NCBI GenBank assembly: GCA_016748015.1
Contig: JAAOMT010000295.1
Span: 440,604 to 504,603 of the forward strand
From: Geosiphon pyriformis
Taxonomy: Eukaryota; Glomeromycota; Glomeromycetes; Archaeosporales; Geosiphonaceae
Length of the DNA stretch: 64,000 nt
Direction of reading: 5' to 3'
Shown here: positions 33,954 through 46,179 of the stretch, in pieces
How positions within the stretch are numbered: the first letter of the stretch is position 1
How the letters are laid out: every line of letters begins with the position of its first letter
Translations under genes and position numbers: made by a program
The notes under the pieces: model-generated
Told to the model about the DNA's origin: nothing
The model's input: only the letters and a program-made list of their open reading frames with translations
Databases searched by the model: none

Positions 33954-36254
33954 CTAGTGACAAAAAGTTTTCCAATCCAACAACAACCCTTTTTTATTGA
34001 AAAGCCGATCACCGAAAACAACACCAAAATGCTTAAAAAAACAAACAGAATTGAAGTACAAAGACTTCCTAAGAATCGAAGGCATCAGAAAACGACCAGG
34101 ATGACAGAAAGCATTGGGGAGGTTGTTCACTAAAGAGAGATCAATATTCATCAAAATCTTCACAACACTTGCTAAAAAATTGTTTACTAGACTAACACAC
34201 AACTTGACAGAATACTGAAAAAGATTCAAAGGAGTCCAACTCAGAACCTGCAAGTCCAAAAACCTATGTTCAAATAAGCAGCCAAGAATACCAGATGCAT
34301 TAGCAAACGAGACCAAGGAAGCCATCTTCCTTTCAAACTGCATCTGCTCAAAAGATTTTAGACCATACAAAGAAGAATAATGCAAAGCAGCATTAGAGAA
34401 ATCACAAGGTAGACATGCCTTAGATCTGAAGCCCTTTCTAACTAAAACATCTCACTTGCGGCAAACACCAGATAAAACAAAACTAAACTGTGTACAGTAA
34501 CTAACAATGAACTGCAAAACAGCCAACACCAAATAGAAAAACTGCTTATCCATGATCACCTTCCTGAGCACCCTGTTGACAAAAAAACAAACATCCAAGT
34601 AAACTTTGGCCAAACTTGGTTTGGACAACTTTTCAGTTGACAAAAAAATCCCCAAATATCTGTAAGCTTCACTCTTTCTGGCAATAGAAATTGGCTGACC
34701 ACTTATACCCAAAGTAGCAACCTTAACACCCTGATTAATAGGTATAGCCATTGTCTTCTCATTGTTTATAGAAATATCATTGATATAAAAGAACTCACTA
34801 GTGATATTTAAAGCATATTGCATAGAAGCTTGGCAATCTCCAACCCAAATCGTATCATCCACAAAAGCGCCAACAGCAAAGAAGAAAGACATCCCACCAC
34901 CATTCTTAATTCTGCCAGTTCTTGTCACAAACTTAGTATCAATATGATAACTACACAGATGTTCATGTCTTTTAACCTCACACAAGAGCAGGTCATAAAA
35001 AATTTTCCAAAGAAGAGGTAAAAAGACTTCACTCTGATCAAAGCCATCATGCACCCTATAATCACTCAAAAGACCAAAATCAGTCATCACTCTATTAACT
35101 CTGTTCTCATGAATGTTACCAAAAAAGTCAATAAACCTGCCGCACATTTTGATATGACGCAGATTAGCTCTTAGGTGGTGCCAACCAACAGAATTGTATG
35201 CCTTGTGCATATCCTGCAAAACCAATCACAGTTCCCTATTTTTCTTAAGAGCATTCTCAACCACTGATCCAACAGCAAAAACAGAAGATTGTGTTGATAT
35301 ACTCTTTAATACTGAGAAATTGTCATCACGGAGAATGCCAAATCTACTGCATGCAAGAGAAATTCTATCTGAAAGAATCTTTCTGGCCGTTTCTATCAAA
35401 GTGATGGGACAAGTGTTTGTCAGAACTCCATTCCAATCATAAGGTTTTGGAATCATTGAGACCCAGGCTCTTTTCCATAAAGCAGGTACTGAACCAACAG
35501 ACAAATACACATTCAACAAAACCAAGAGACACTTCATTACTTCCACACCACCCTATTTCCAAAGTTTGTTAGAAATGCCAGACAAACCAGCAGCTTTGTC
35601 ATCAGGCAAATCACCAACAACCAAAAGCAATTCATCCAAAGTGATAGCACTCATAACACCAAAAAAAGCATCATCCTTAACATGAGCCAAAGGGGCATAC
35701 TAATGGACCCAAAGATCAGGTAGCACTGAAGGCACCATCTACCTTCTCATCCAGCCTTCCATGATACTGTCAACTTTCAATTTTACCTTCTTAGGCTCCA
35801 AAACAAGCTCATCATCAATGACTAAATGATCCAACACAACCTTTTGAAAAGGCTGATCCAAAACACTCCTGATCATGCTATCCTTGTCAGAACAAAACTT
35901 TTCCATACACTTCTCAATAGCTTCCCTGATGAAAGCCTTCTGTGCCAATTTTGACTAATACAATTTGGATTTTCTGTACTCTTTTTTGACGATTGACAAG
36001 AACTTAAGAACAGCAACCTTCCTCTGACCCAATTGAACCATATCCATCAACATGAGAGCCTTGTTAGCATCCAATGTAGACCATTTCCTCACAAGACAAT
36101 CAAAACCAAAGGTATTAGCTGAGCTGAACTTTTTGACAATTTTGATGATAAGCAACTCCAAGCCCAAAAACTTAGAGGATTGTTTATTTTTTAAGCACTG
36201 AAATTCACTGAACCAATGCCGAGAAAAAATTTCATCTGCAGAATCTACCAACAC
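33954..36254 (-). pseudogene. LINE ORF2: reverse transcriptase part
   Basis: RT landmarks: PDDKAAGLSGISNKLWK, WKRAWVSMIPKP, PITLIETARKILSDR, QDMHKAYNSVGW and the active site FVDDTIWVG (about 34848-34871, both Asp retained). TAG or TGA stops occur at about 35951, 35735, 35701, 35560, 35226, 34452 and 33954, all in one unbroken frame, so no indel has hit this part. Several replace likely Trp or Gln. Confidence 0.88.
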
Positions 36255-36269
36255 CTTTTCCAGCAGAGA

Positions 36270-37119
36270 TCACATAGCATCCAGATCTTGCTCAGCAGCA
36301 GCAGTAAGGAAATCATTCTTTATTTCCAAAATCATAACAGAAGAGTGGTCCCTGAAATGAGACCATCCAGTAACATCTGCATTCTTGATATTAAACTTCC
36401 AGCAATCTTTGTTAGCCTGCTTATGCAAGCTATTCAAACAAACATTCAAAAGCCCACCCAAACCAACAGAGACCATAACAGCATTGTGATCGGTGTTGAA
36501 AAAGTCCAAAACTGGGCCAACTCTATGGCCAGCCACAGCAGAAATCAAATTTTCACTAACAAAAATGAAATCAATAGTCCTCTCGACTCCCCTAAAATTA
36601 CCCCATGTGGTAGCTCCAACCAAAGAATAACCAGAAAATAAATTAACCAAACCCAAATTTGAGCAGAACCTGAAGCTTGCACTCCTCCCAGATCCATTTT
36701 CATTGAAGTTCCCATCCAAAACAACAAAGATGCTGGAGTTAACAGCCTTAGCAATGAGAGAATTTACCTCAGAAGCCTGACCAAAACAAACACCAGAAGA
36801 AGCACTAGCATACAACCCAATAACAGAAACCAAAAGTTTATTCTTGAACAGAAGCCATATAGCAACAACTCGGCCAGGGACTTCCTCAACCTTAGAGACA
36901 TGACAAGCCAAAGAATTGTTCATAATGACGGCAACACCAGCACCAAGAAAACCAATGTCTAATTTAGAAGTGAAGATATGGACACCTTCATATTTATCTT
37001 TAATTTACGGACCAACAGAAGATCTTAATTTTGTCTCAGTTACAAAAGAGATTGTAAAGCCAGAATCCACATGCCAATGGAGAACATCCACTTGCTTTGC
37101 AGGAACATTGAGACTCTAA
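36270..37119 (-). pseudogene. LINE ORF2: endonuclease part
   Basis: Apurinic-type endonuclease, which nicks target DNA for target-primed reverse transcription. Motifs seen: FVTETKL, FLGAGVAVIMNN, VIGLYAS, VVLDGNFNENGSG, RTIDFIFVS and TDHNAVMV. The GDFN Asp is Asn (codon 36708-36710). A TAA at about 37009 sits where a Trp is likely. A TGA at 36270 separates it from the RT linker in the same frame. Confidence 0.86.
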
Positions 37120-37153
37120 ACATTACACATAGCAAATTTCCAAACCAGGTTAC

Positions 37154-39027
37154 TCATTGGGATGAAAAAGGCAAAGGAGCACCTGAACTAAAGCACATAT
37201 CATCCAAATGAGCCAACATTGAACCAATAGAAGCTTCCAAGAATGCTAACTTAGATTCCAAACCACCCACTTTGCCAGTGAGAACCTTGAAGCTACTTGA
37301 ACCGAGATTAGGCTCACCAACAATGGCAGCAGAAAAGGGATGAGGAGCAGACAACATCAAAGCACCACCCAAAACCATATCCGAGTCTAAACTCAAAGCC
37401 GAAGAAGCAGAAGTGTCAAAAGGAGAAGTAAAAGATAAAAACACCAGAGGCACCAGTTCAACACTGGCAAGATGTCTAATGATGATAGACACCTGGTCAA
37501 AAAGAAGCTCCAATAAGCATTCCAAAGAGGCCAAGCAGTTATTCAAAAAAGAGACATTACCAAAGCCATAATGTGAAGAAGGAAGAGAACCTAAGCCGGA
37601 ACCAGCAGACAAACCATGAGAGAGAGAGGTTGCCACCGAAACTACTTGGGCCCAGGATTTTCCACCAAAAGCAACAGGGCAAGAGATTGGAACATCCTTC
37701 TTTTGATATAATTTGGCCAGCTGGAGATGCCTTATCTCAGAAACAAAATCTTTAGAAGATTTAGCCAAAGATGATGATAGTATATTATTAGCAGGAGCAT
37801 TACATTTAAGCACCAAATGTCCAAAACGCCCACACCTCCTGCACTGAACCAAATCTAATCTAGCCCAAGAAAGTCACACACCACCAAAAATAGGCTCAGT
37901 GTGAAAGATGGAATCCAAATCTCTCTCAAATTCAAAGCTGACCACAGCACAGCAAAATTTATTACCAATGTCCAAAAAACAATTAATAATGCAAGTTTTA
38001 CCACCTGCCCCATCCAAAAGAGTGCCAAGATCATGTGCAGTTGTTCTTACTGGCAGAGTAAACAGAAGCACTCTGAAGTAATCCTTAGATGTCCATATAT
38101 TATGATCTCCCACAGCCATAGCCACACAAACCAAATCTTTTCCGATTAAGAATGACCATCTTGAAACCAATTACACAGCCTGGTCTAAATCGGCAAATTC
38201 CACCACAGCCTTCTGCCACATACCAACCAACTGGATTTTGATTGACTTAATTATTCCAAACTCAGAGACAGCAGCGATGATCATGTCTTTAGGCGTATCC
38301 ATGGAAATTTTTTTGATCACCACAGCCCGATCTGAACGAAGTCCTTGTTTTTTCACATTGTTGTTTACAATGATCTCTTCTTTTTCGGCTAATAATGCAG
38401 CTTTCTTCATGCTCTTCTCAGAAGTAAACATCGATTGGATGATCTCTTCAAATTTTGAGGAAGTAGTGGCCCCCCAAAACCATTGACTTTTGAGAAAATT
38501 TTTTTAATTAACTGAGTCTTAGCCGTTGCTGATTTACCCTCCACAGCTGAAAGATTAATATCCAAAGCAAATGACTTTTTAACTGACACTTACACAAGAG
38601 TTTTGATAATTTTAGGGTCGATCCATTTCTTCTCTAAAGAGATAGATAAGCGAGGAAGGAACACAACTTCATCATTATCCATATGAAAATTAGGAGAGCC
38701 AAGTGGAGAACCAAAACCAGCACCAGTATTGACTCATTTTGTCTTGAGTGTAGTAGCTGTTGAATCCAAAAGAAACCCACCATTTGTCCTAGACATGCTA
38801 ACATTCTCATCCTCACCAGAGAGACTCTCCACATTAGAATACACACTGCCACTAGATTCAGCTTTGCTTAAGAATATATCCTTCTTATTACCAGAATGTT
38901 TCACATTATCAAGAACAATCTTTTTCTTCTGAGAAAAGGAGTCATCAGCAGGACCTTGAAAAGCACCTTTAGGAGTTGTCTTTTTCTTCTTAGGTTCAGT
39001 GCTACTAGCAGTAGCTTCCATATCCAT
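37154..39027 (-). pseudogene. LINE ORF1 with zinc knuckle
   Basis: Starts at ATG 39027 (MDMEATASSTEPKKKK), a Lys-rich N-terminus. The first part runs to about 38470 with one TGA and one TAA, then a frame change leads to the second part: KEEIIVNNNVKKQG, an RRM-like stretch (VVIKKISMDTPKDMIIAAV..., SIKIQLVG), WSFLIGKDLVCVAM, LFTLPVRTTAHDLGTLL and the knuckle CRRCGRFGHLVLKC (37802-37843). A Ser/Leu-rich C-terminus ends at 37154. It would bind element RNA. Confidence 0.82.
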
Positions 39028-39779
39028 GAAAAATGGGTTACTATTAGGTAAAAAAATATTGATATAGACTAAAAAACCAAAAACTTCTTTTCTCAGAAAA
39101 TGCGCTTTTTGGGGATTTGTGGAGATAAGAAAGAAAGAAGTTTTTCTTTTAGTTTTTTTAAAGTTTAATTATATAGATTATTTAACTATTATTAAATTTG
39201 TTATAATATTATTTTTAACTTTATTATAGTTTTTTATCATAAACTAATAAATTGTATTTTAATAAAAATGATTTTTTTAAACTTAAAAAAATTACAAATA
39301 ATGTTGATCTAAGAATATTAATTAAAATCTTTTTAATAATTACTTTTTAATTTAAATAAATGTTAATTTTTTTTAAATTATTGTTTATTATAATTTTTTT
39401 AGTTATTGTTAAATTTTTTGTTTGATTTAAGTTTTATTTAAAAATAAATATTGATATAATAATATTTAAAAATTTTAAAAAAGTAAAATTATTTTTAAAA
39501 CTATCTATATAATAAAAAAATTTTTAATAATTTTTAATTTATTATTTAAAATTTTTTCAATAACATATTAATATGAAAAATAAATATTTAACTGAATTAA
39601 AACTTATTTTTTTTACTAATATAATAATATAAAACTTTAAAAAAACTAAAACAGACAAAAAAAGCTTTATAATATTATTATTATTTATATTATTAATTAA
39701 AAACAACTGTATTAGTTTTATTAAATTATGTAAACATATACAAATTTATTATTATTATTTATAAAATAATAAAAAAACA

Positions 39780-40560
39780 AACCAATTATTAGTTATAATA
39801 TAAATTAGTTAATTATATATTAAATATTAATAAATAATATAATATTAAAAAATTTAAAAATCTCATAAAGAATTTTAAAAATTTTACAATACCAAAAATT
39901 TTAAAAATATTGATAAAAATGCCAGAAATTTTAAATAACTAAAAAAATATAAAAGTTATATATATATAGTAGTAATTTTAAAAACAAAAAAAAATTATTT
40001 TTTTAACAATTATTTTATTATTATTATTTTATTTCTTTAAAATTTAGAAATTTATTATTTGAAATAAGTAATAAAAATTATAATTATTATATTTTAAATA
40101 TTATTATTAAATACAAATTATATATAATCAAAGTATTTATTGTAAATTTACTTATCAATTATTTTTAATAACTTAAAATATTAATATTAATTATATTTAT
40201 TGAAAAATTATAATTTTACTAATACAATAATTTTTAATTATGATTATTAATAAGATATTAATTTTTTTCAATTTATTTTATTTTATTTTTTGTTATTGTT
40301 TATTGTATTTTGTAAAATTATTAATTAATTAAAAAAAACATTAAAATTATAATATCAAGAATTGTCTAATAAAAAACATAAAAAACAAGATAAAAATTAG
40401 TTTAAAAACTAAGATTACTTACTAAAAAAATAAAATAAGCTAGTTTTATTTATGATTTTAACACTGTTTAATTTTTGTAAATATTTATAATAAGTTTTTT
40501 TTACTATTAAATTTTTAAAATTATTAAATATTAAACATATAATTATTTTTAACTTTTAAA
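39780..40560 (+). repeat. Ghost LTR of the element B group
   Basis: Order of landmarks matches the solo LTR at 10920: a TATATATATAG box followed by TAGTAATTTTAAAAAC, a TTAATTATGATTATTAATAAG stretch (compare TTGATCATGGCTATTAACAG), a TTTATTTTATTTTATTTTTTG run, AATTATAATATCAAGAATTG (compare GTTATTGATGTCATGG). Nearly every C and G has become T or A. Confidence 0.6.
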
Positions 40561-40565
40561 AAAAC

Positions 40566-40567
<2 letters not shown>

Positions 40568-40617
<50 letters not shown>
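40568..40617 (+). repeat. TTA microsatellite
   Basis: About 16 uninterrupted TTA units. Confidence 0.9.
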
Positions 40618-40618
<1 letters not shown>

Positions 40619-40814
40619 ATTTAAAAAAACCATATTTAATATAATTTAAGTAAAAAAAAAACAATTAATTTTAATGTAAAATATAATTATTAAGTGAATA
40701 AGCAATTTAATTATAGTTTTATTTATATTATATATAAAATAAATATATTAAATAAATTTTTTATTGTAAATTCAATATAATATATAATCTTAACTAATTA
40801 TATATAAAAAATAC

Positions 40815-41200
40815 ATAAATTATATTTATTTTACTATTTTGTTTATTGTATTATAATAAATAATAATTGAATTATATTTATTTTACTATTTTGTTTATTG
40901 TATTATAATAAGTAATAATTGAATTATATTTATTTTACTATTTTGTTTATTGTATTATAATAAGTAATAATTGAATTATATTTATTTTACTATTTTGTTT
41001 ATTGTATTATAATAAGTAATAATTGAATTATATTTATTTTACTATTTTGTTTATTGTATTATAATAAGTAATAATTGAATTATATTTATTTTACTATTTT
41101 GTTTATTGTATTATAATAAGTAATAATTGAATTATATTTATTTTACTATTTTGTTTATTGTATTATAATAAGTAATAATTGAATTATATTTATTAATATA
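40815..41200 (+). repeat. 52-bp minisatellite, about seven units
   Basis: Units begin at 40815, 40867, 40919, 40971, 41023, 41075 and 41127, with a partial unit at 41179. Each begins TTGAATTATATTTATTTTAC (the first with a variant start) and ends AATAAGTAATAA. Units 3-7 look identical; the first two differ by G to A in AATAAGTAATAA (AATAAATAATAA). Confidence 0.95.
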
Positions 41201-41322
41201 AAAAAAAAGTTTATTTTTTTATTAGTTTTTAAAAATAAATATTAAAATTAAAATTACCAATATATTAATATTTATTTGTTTAAAAATTTATATAAAAAAT
41301 ATTCAACTTTATTTATATTAAA

Positions 41323-41325
41323 TTA

Positions 41326-41375
<50 letters not shown>

Positions 41376-41412
41376 GTTGTTGTTGTTGTTATTATTGTTA
41401 TTGTTATTATTG
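41323..41412 (+). repeat. TTA/TTG microsatellite
   Basis: Run of TTA with an internal block of TTG units. It gives a false poly-Leu ORF. Confidence 0.9.
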
Positions 41413-42371
41413 TTTTTTTATGCTTTTATAAAGTGTAACTTACTTATTACTTTAAATTATACAATTAATGATCACTATACAAAAAAATGTAGCTCACACT
41501 TTTACTACATGTAATTGTTGTTTCAATAAAAAATTTTTAAAATAATTTTTAACATTTATTAATTTTTGTAAATTTAACTGTGTTATATTATTTATAATTA
41601 AAAGAAAAAATTTTACTTTAAATTGTATTTTGGAGATAATAATAAATTATGATACAGTATAAAAGAGAAACATAATAAATAAACAAACAAACAAATTTAT
41701 TAACTTGTATATTTACATGGATTTTCGCAGTGCTTACATGTTAAAAAAAACATAAAAAGCAGGTTAATCATTTTTTTTTTAAAACTGTTACAATTACAAT
41801 ATAATTATAATTATAATTAATAATTTCGTAATTTACTCAAAATATAAAATTGGGAATTAATTTCAATAAAGTTAATAACTAATTTTAGTCAATTGTTTTT
41901 ATCCTTTTAATATATAAAAATTGCCAAAATCTAATAGTAATAGTAATAATAATAGTATAGTAATAGAATTTAATTTAATTATTTAATCCAAAATAAAATG
42001 TGCACAGCCTTTGGTTGTAATTTTTTATCACATAAAACTGGTTCTGAATTCTATAATTAGGAAAAAAAAAAGCAAGAAAAAGTTTAATCACAAGCAGCAA
42101 AAAATTTTCTTGTAATAGGAAAGGACTTTTTCTAAAGTATCGATAAGTAAATAAAAAATTTAATGAAAAAAATACAACTTTATGTGAAATAAATTCATCG
42201 GTATTATTTTCTTAATAATAATATTAAATATGTCGTTTTTAAATACAGGCCGAGATTATAGACACTCAGAATCGATGGATTGTTTTTTCAAGTAAAGGTT
42301 TTCGGGTGTCTTATTTTGATAAAGAAGTAGTTACTAAATATTATTTTGTTAAATTTTTCGATGGATTATTG

Positions 42372-42769
42372 TTAGACACTCAATTTTAACTCTTGTAATC
42401 CATTGTTCAGTTCCTTTGATTTTTTCGTACTCCACCAAAAGGGAGTTTCTGTTGTAAAGAGATCCGAAAATGCGAGATAAAATCCTATAACTGCTGTTAC
42501 GACTAAGTAAATAGCAAAGAGTTGAGGTGAAAATAGATTAGAATTTTTTTTTTTTTTGAATTCTCATAAATCAAAAAAGAAAAATTTTAAATTTATTCGG
42601 TAAAAACTTACCACCCAATGAACCACCGATCTGATCAAATAAGTGATTGCCGGTAAATTTTTTCAAAACCAGAAAAATATAAGTAATAGTAAGCACAAAG
42701 AGAGCCGCAGTCAGTCCAATTTTTGTACGCAATGAACAAATGAACATAATAAATGTGACTAATTGATTA

Positions 42770-42834
<65 letters not shown>

Positions 42835-43289
42835 ATCAAAAGATTAAAAATTTTTTAATTCAAAAAATCGAATATCAAAAAAGAAAAACATTAATACATA
42901 CAAATAGTCCAAGAAATTAAATAAATTCCAATAGCATGTTCGAATTCATCCTCTCGCCCCTCGTATGATTTTACAATACCGGTAAATGGTAAATAAATTA
43001 AACCAAATGACATCCAGAAACCGCCATAAGAACTAAATACGGTAGCCGAGAAGGTATTTCCGTGATACATTTCCCACATCCCGGCCAGCAATTGAATAAA
43101 ACCGCCATGAAATAAAGCGAGTCCTAGACCGACATAATCGATTTTTATACCTTGAACTCCGGCGATCATCAATGAGTAGGTTAGAGTGGTAATAGCAAAA
43201 GAAGTCAGACCTAATGGCCCTGAATCTGCTATTTTTGCAGTAGATGGACGAGAATTTTCATTGTTATCAGTTTCGAATCTTTGCGACAT
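42372..43289 (-). CDS. GPR1/FUN34/SatP acetate transporter, copy 2
   Basis: Plasma-membrane acetate/succinate-proton symporter family with six membrane segments, predicted 241 residues. Exons 43289-42902, 42758-42612 and 42562-42372; both introns are phase 1. Family features: GLGLALFHGGFIQLLAGMWEM, GNTFSATVFSSYGGFWMSFG and FICSLRTKIGL. The N-terminal signature, usually NPAPLGL, reads DSGPLGL. The third exon starts in a 14-A run (EFKKKKN), so its acceptor is uncertain. The first exon equals exons 1 and 2 of the neighbour fused, so one intron was lost here or gained there. The gene lies tail-to-head with copy 1, same strand, 1.3 kb away. Specificity cannot be told from sequence. Confidence 0.88.
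42772..42836. repeat. AAAT microsatellite in intron 1
   Basis: About 16 AAAT units inside the first intron (42759-42901) of transporter copy 2. They make up close to half of the intron. Confidence 0.9.
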
Positions 43290-44618
43290 TTTGTTTCTTT
43301 GATTGATTAATTAATTAATAAACAAATAAATAAATAAATAAATATTGTTGAAGAAAATGTTGGTTTAATGATTTTTTTCTTTCTTTGAAAGAGAGATGCT
43401 TAAAAGTGTAAGAACTTGTTGAAAAAAAAAAAAACGAGAATTTCCCTTTCATTATATAGGATTTGAAAACTGGGCAAAAAAAAAAATGGGGTGATTTCTT
43501 GATCTGATACTTAACATCATACCATTTTTCAAAATGATCTAATAATGCAGCTAAAATATCTGGTGATGTTTGCTTTTGCTCATTAAAATTAGGTAATTTG
43601 TAAAGAAAACGTGTGGTTATTCATTGTTCGAATTATTGAATTTATCTTAAAATGAAAAAGTAATATGATCATTTCCTAAAAAATTTTTATTATTTTAACG
43701 TTATTAACGAAAATGGATATTTCCAAAAAAAAAAAAAAAATCTTTTTTTGATTTTTGGAACTTTCTCCCATATTCAAGAAAAAAACGAAGCCAATTATTT
43801 AAAATCAGTAAAAGTTGAAAAAACTTTTTTTTGGAATGTATAAGTTCAAGAACGAATTTAAAAATTCTTTCAAAGTATATCTTTATAATGTTGTACAGTC
43901 GCGTCGGAAAATAACGATTTATTATGTATATAATTTTTATATTTTCTCAGGTCTCGATTCACTTTCAAAACTCTTTTTAATTCTTTGAAAATCCATAATT
44001 TTAATTTTTAATTTTTCTTTGCAAACCTTTTCAATTGCAATATGAATTGGTGTATTTATCTTGTTGAAACACCAAATTTTCTTTCCTTTACCAATGAACA
44101 CGCTGTCTTGTAAAATGGTAAAAATTTTTTTTAGAAACCCCTAATTAAATTTTTTTTTTTACAAAAAATTCCAGGCATCAATTTACTTGTTTAATCGCTA
44201 TATGGAATCAAATTCCTGCGTCATAAACTACTGCTCTAGCTGTTATTAAAGAACCCTTCAATACTAAATTTTTAACAATATCACAAAGTGGGCTTGCGTT
44301 GTTTTTTTATAGCTTTTCATTCAAATGCATTTTCTTTTATAATATTTAGTCTTCCGGAGTAACAACTTTCCCAGCACTCAATGTCGGTTAATTGTATCCG
44401 GGTACGCGTCAAGCTTTTCGCCCAAACAAAATTTTGTCCAGCCTATGTTTAAACATTGAAGGAACAAAGAAATTGTGAACGCAATGAGAAAATTTTTACG
44501 TTTTTATTTACTGATACGTTTACTTTTTGAGGCAACTATACATCGTTACCGCCAGGGCAAGATATAACTATTTATGCGAAAGAAAATTGTAAGCCTCATA
44601 ATAAATAAATTTCTTTTT
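43290..44618. other. Intergenic region between the two transporters
   Basis: Contains an AAAT run just upstream of copy 2 (43318-43342), homopolymer A/T runs and two minus-strand coding-like scraps without recognisable homology. One is at 43410-43614 (FLYKLPNFNEQKQTSPD...LLDHFEKWYDVKY). The other is near 44170-44300 (SLITARAVVYDAGI). They may be remnants of a third gene or element. Confidence 0.5.
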
Positions 44619-45544
44619 TTACACTTGTTTCCCGCTTCGATCACCGACCGGAAGTGTGAAGTAGCCGGTTTCTTTGGTGAGTAGTTGAGACATGGCCAGG
44701 TACCACGCAATAAAAGCCGTTAAAACTGAATTGGAACATATTAAAAAGAAATATCCGCATCATTACAGCTAGAAAACTCACCATGACGTATCGTATTTTG
44801 AAGCAAAGAAAAAAAATTTAGTTTTAATTCATTACCTCCAAATATACCACTCACTTGAGCCAACAAATTTTCCCTCAAAAATTTACTCATTGATAAGAGG
44901 AAAAAGTGAAAGAATAGGAAAAAGAAAGAGCTTATGAGGATCATGTTTGTCCGTAGAGAACAGATGAACATTATCATGGTCCCTTGGAGAAAATTTAAAA
45001 AGGTTGCGTGAGTTATTATGAACCATTTGGAACAAAGGTTTTAAAAGACTTTTTAAAACCTGCTCAGAAAGTAAAACCTACATAAAGCCCAAGCCATCAA
45101 GAAGACTCCAAGTGCATTCTGATATTGATCCGGTGCCATCTTGTATGCTTCATTGACACCAGTGAAAGGGAAGAATATGAAACTGAATGATAACCAAAAT
45201 CCAGCTTTGATTTGAGAAAGAAAATAATTTTTTTTTTTTGATTCGAACATGACAATAATCAATTTAACATCCAAAAAAACCTCCCCACTACATATTCACC
45301 CGATAAACTCACCATAAGATGAGAAAACTGTCGCGCCAAACGTATTTCCATTATACATTTCCCACATCCCCGTCAGCAATTGCAATAAACCCCCATTAAA
45401 GAATGCCAGACCCAAGCCAATATTCATGATCTTGATATCTCCCACGCCAGCAATAAATAGCGAGTATACAAATTGGGTCACAGCGAATCCTGCAAGACCT
45501 ACTGGTGCAGGATTTGCTTCTTTTTGTGGCGATGTTAATGTCAT
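44619..45544 (-). CDS. GPR1/FUN34/SatP acetate transporter, copy 1
   Basis: Predicted 202-residue six-helix transporter. Exons 45544-45313, 45204-45082, 44982-44836 and 44725-44619; all three introns are phase 1 with GT..AG ends. It carries the signature NPAPVGLAGFA and the family blocks GLGLAFFNGGLLQLLTGMWEM, NTFGATVFSSYAGFWLSFSF and MFICSLRTN. The C-terminus reads TAFIAWYLAMSQLL. The start is the only ATG upstream of the signature in frame. The last two introns match those of copy 2 in position and phase, so the pair is a tandem duplication. These proteins import acetate or other short carboxylates with protons; regulation is not evident here. Confidence 0.92.
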
Positions 45545-46179
45545 TTTTTAAGGTTTATAATCGTGATGATGTATTGTTTTATAGGCTTATTAAAAAGCTT
45601 TTTATGAGTAAACTAGGTTTCTTACAAGTATTATTCTTCCTTGGGAATCAAAAAAATTGTTTAAACGATAAGGAATTGGGGAATTTAAAGGATGGTATAA
45701 AAATTGTTTAAACGAAAAGGAAATTGGGAATTTAAAATGTTGCTGTAAATCGAGCCAAATGATCAGAAGAGTGAGACCTTTTAAATCGTAAAAATCACCA
45801 TTCTACAAATTTATATCAATTTTATGTTTTTCATATGCAAAAACATAATTGGGAACCGCCAAGGGATAAAAATTTTTGATTTATTACGCTTCGGATCATA
45901 AAGTTTCAGTAGGTGATTAAACTTTTAATAATGTGTTTCAATCGTGTCGCGGAAGAAATTGCCCTTTCTATAAATCTTGAATTAGTCAGAGTTTTGATTT
46001 CAGAATCAAATATTTCACTGATAAAAAAAAAGGGCTGAATAAAGAAATAAAGATGCAAAGAATTTAACGTAATATTGGTAATAAAAACAATATGAATTTC
46101 ATAAACTGAAACATTATCCTGATTTCGGGTAAAATATTGATGTTAAACCTTTTTCAAATTTAATGTATAAAACGTGTGA
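45545..46179. other. Intergenic region upstream of transporter copy 1
   Basis: Probable promoter of copy 1 at its left end. No ORF or element recognised. A short duplicated segment (AAAATTGTTTAAACGATAAGG and AAAATTGTTTAAACGAAAAGG at about 45649 and 45700) is visible. Confidence 0.5.

Larger units (their letters stand above)
32341..39110 (-). mobile_element. Well-preserved LINE with RNase H
   Basis: About 6.8 kb non-LTR element on the minus strand. Its 3' end is a run of about 13 A residues (T on plus) at 32342-32354. Order: ORF1 with a zinc knuckle, apurinic-type endonuclease, RT, RNase H, zf-RVT-like Cys motif and 3' UTR. It stands out by higher G+C than both flanks and by long open frames. 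It is not active as it stands: about eight stops interrupt ORF2, the endonuclease GDFN motif reads GNFN, and the RNase H TDSQ-type motif reads FNSQ. The family belongs to the RNase H-bearing LINE lineages (I, Tad, Jockey-like); I do not assign a clade. Confidence 0.93.
39111..42371. other. AT-rich repeat tract without genes
   Basis: More than 3 kb of very low G+C. It contains a ghost LTR, a 52-bp minisatellite and TTA runs, listed separately. A 62-codon ORF at 41326-41514 is a TTA/TTG-repeat artefact. No host gene seen. Confidence 0.75.

Noticed and set aside
40815-41200. CRISPR-like array
   Set aside because: The 52-bp units follow each other without spacers and lie in AT-rich eukaryotic DNA; it is a minisatellite.
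41326-41514. Poly-Leu membrane protein ORF
   Set aside because: Translation of a TTA/TTG microsatellite; no start context or conserved part.
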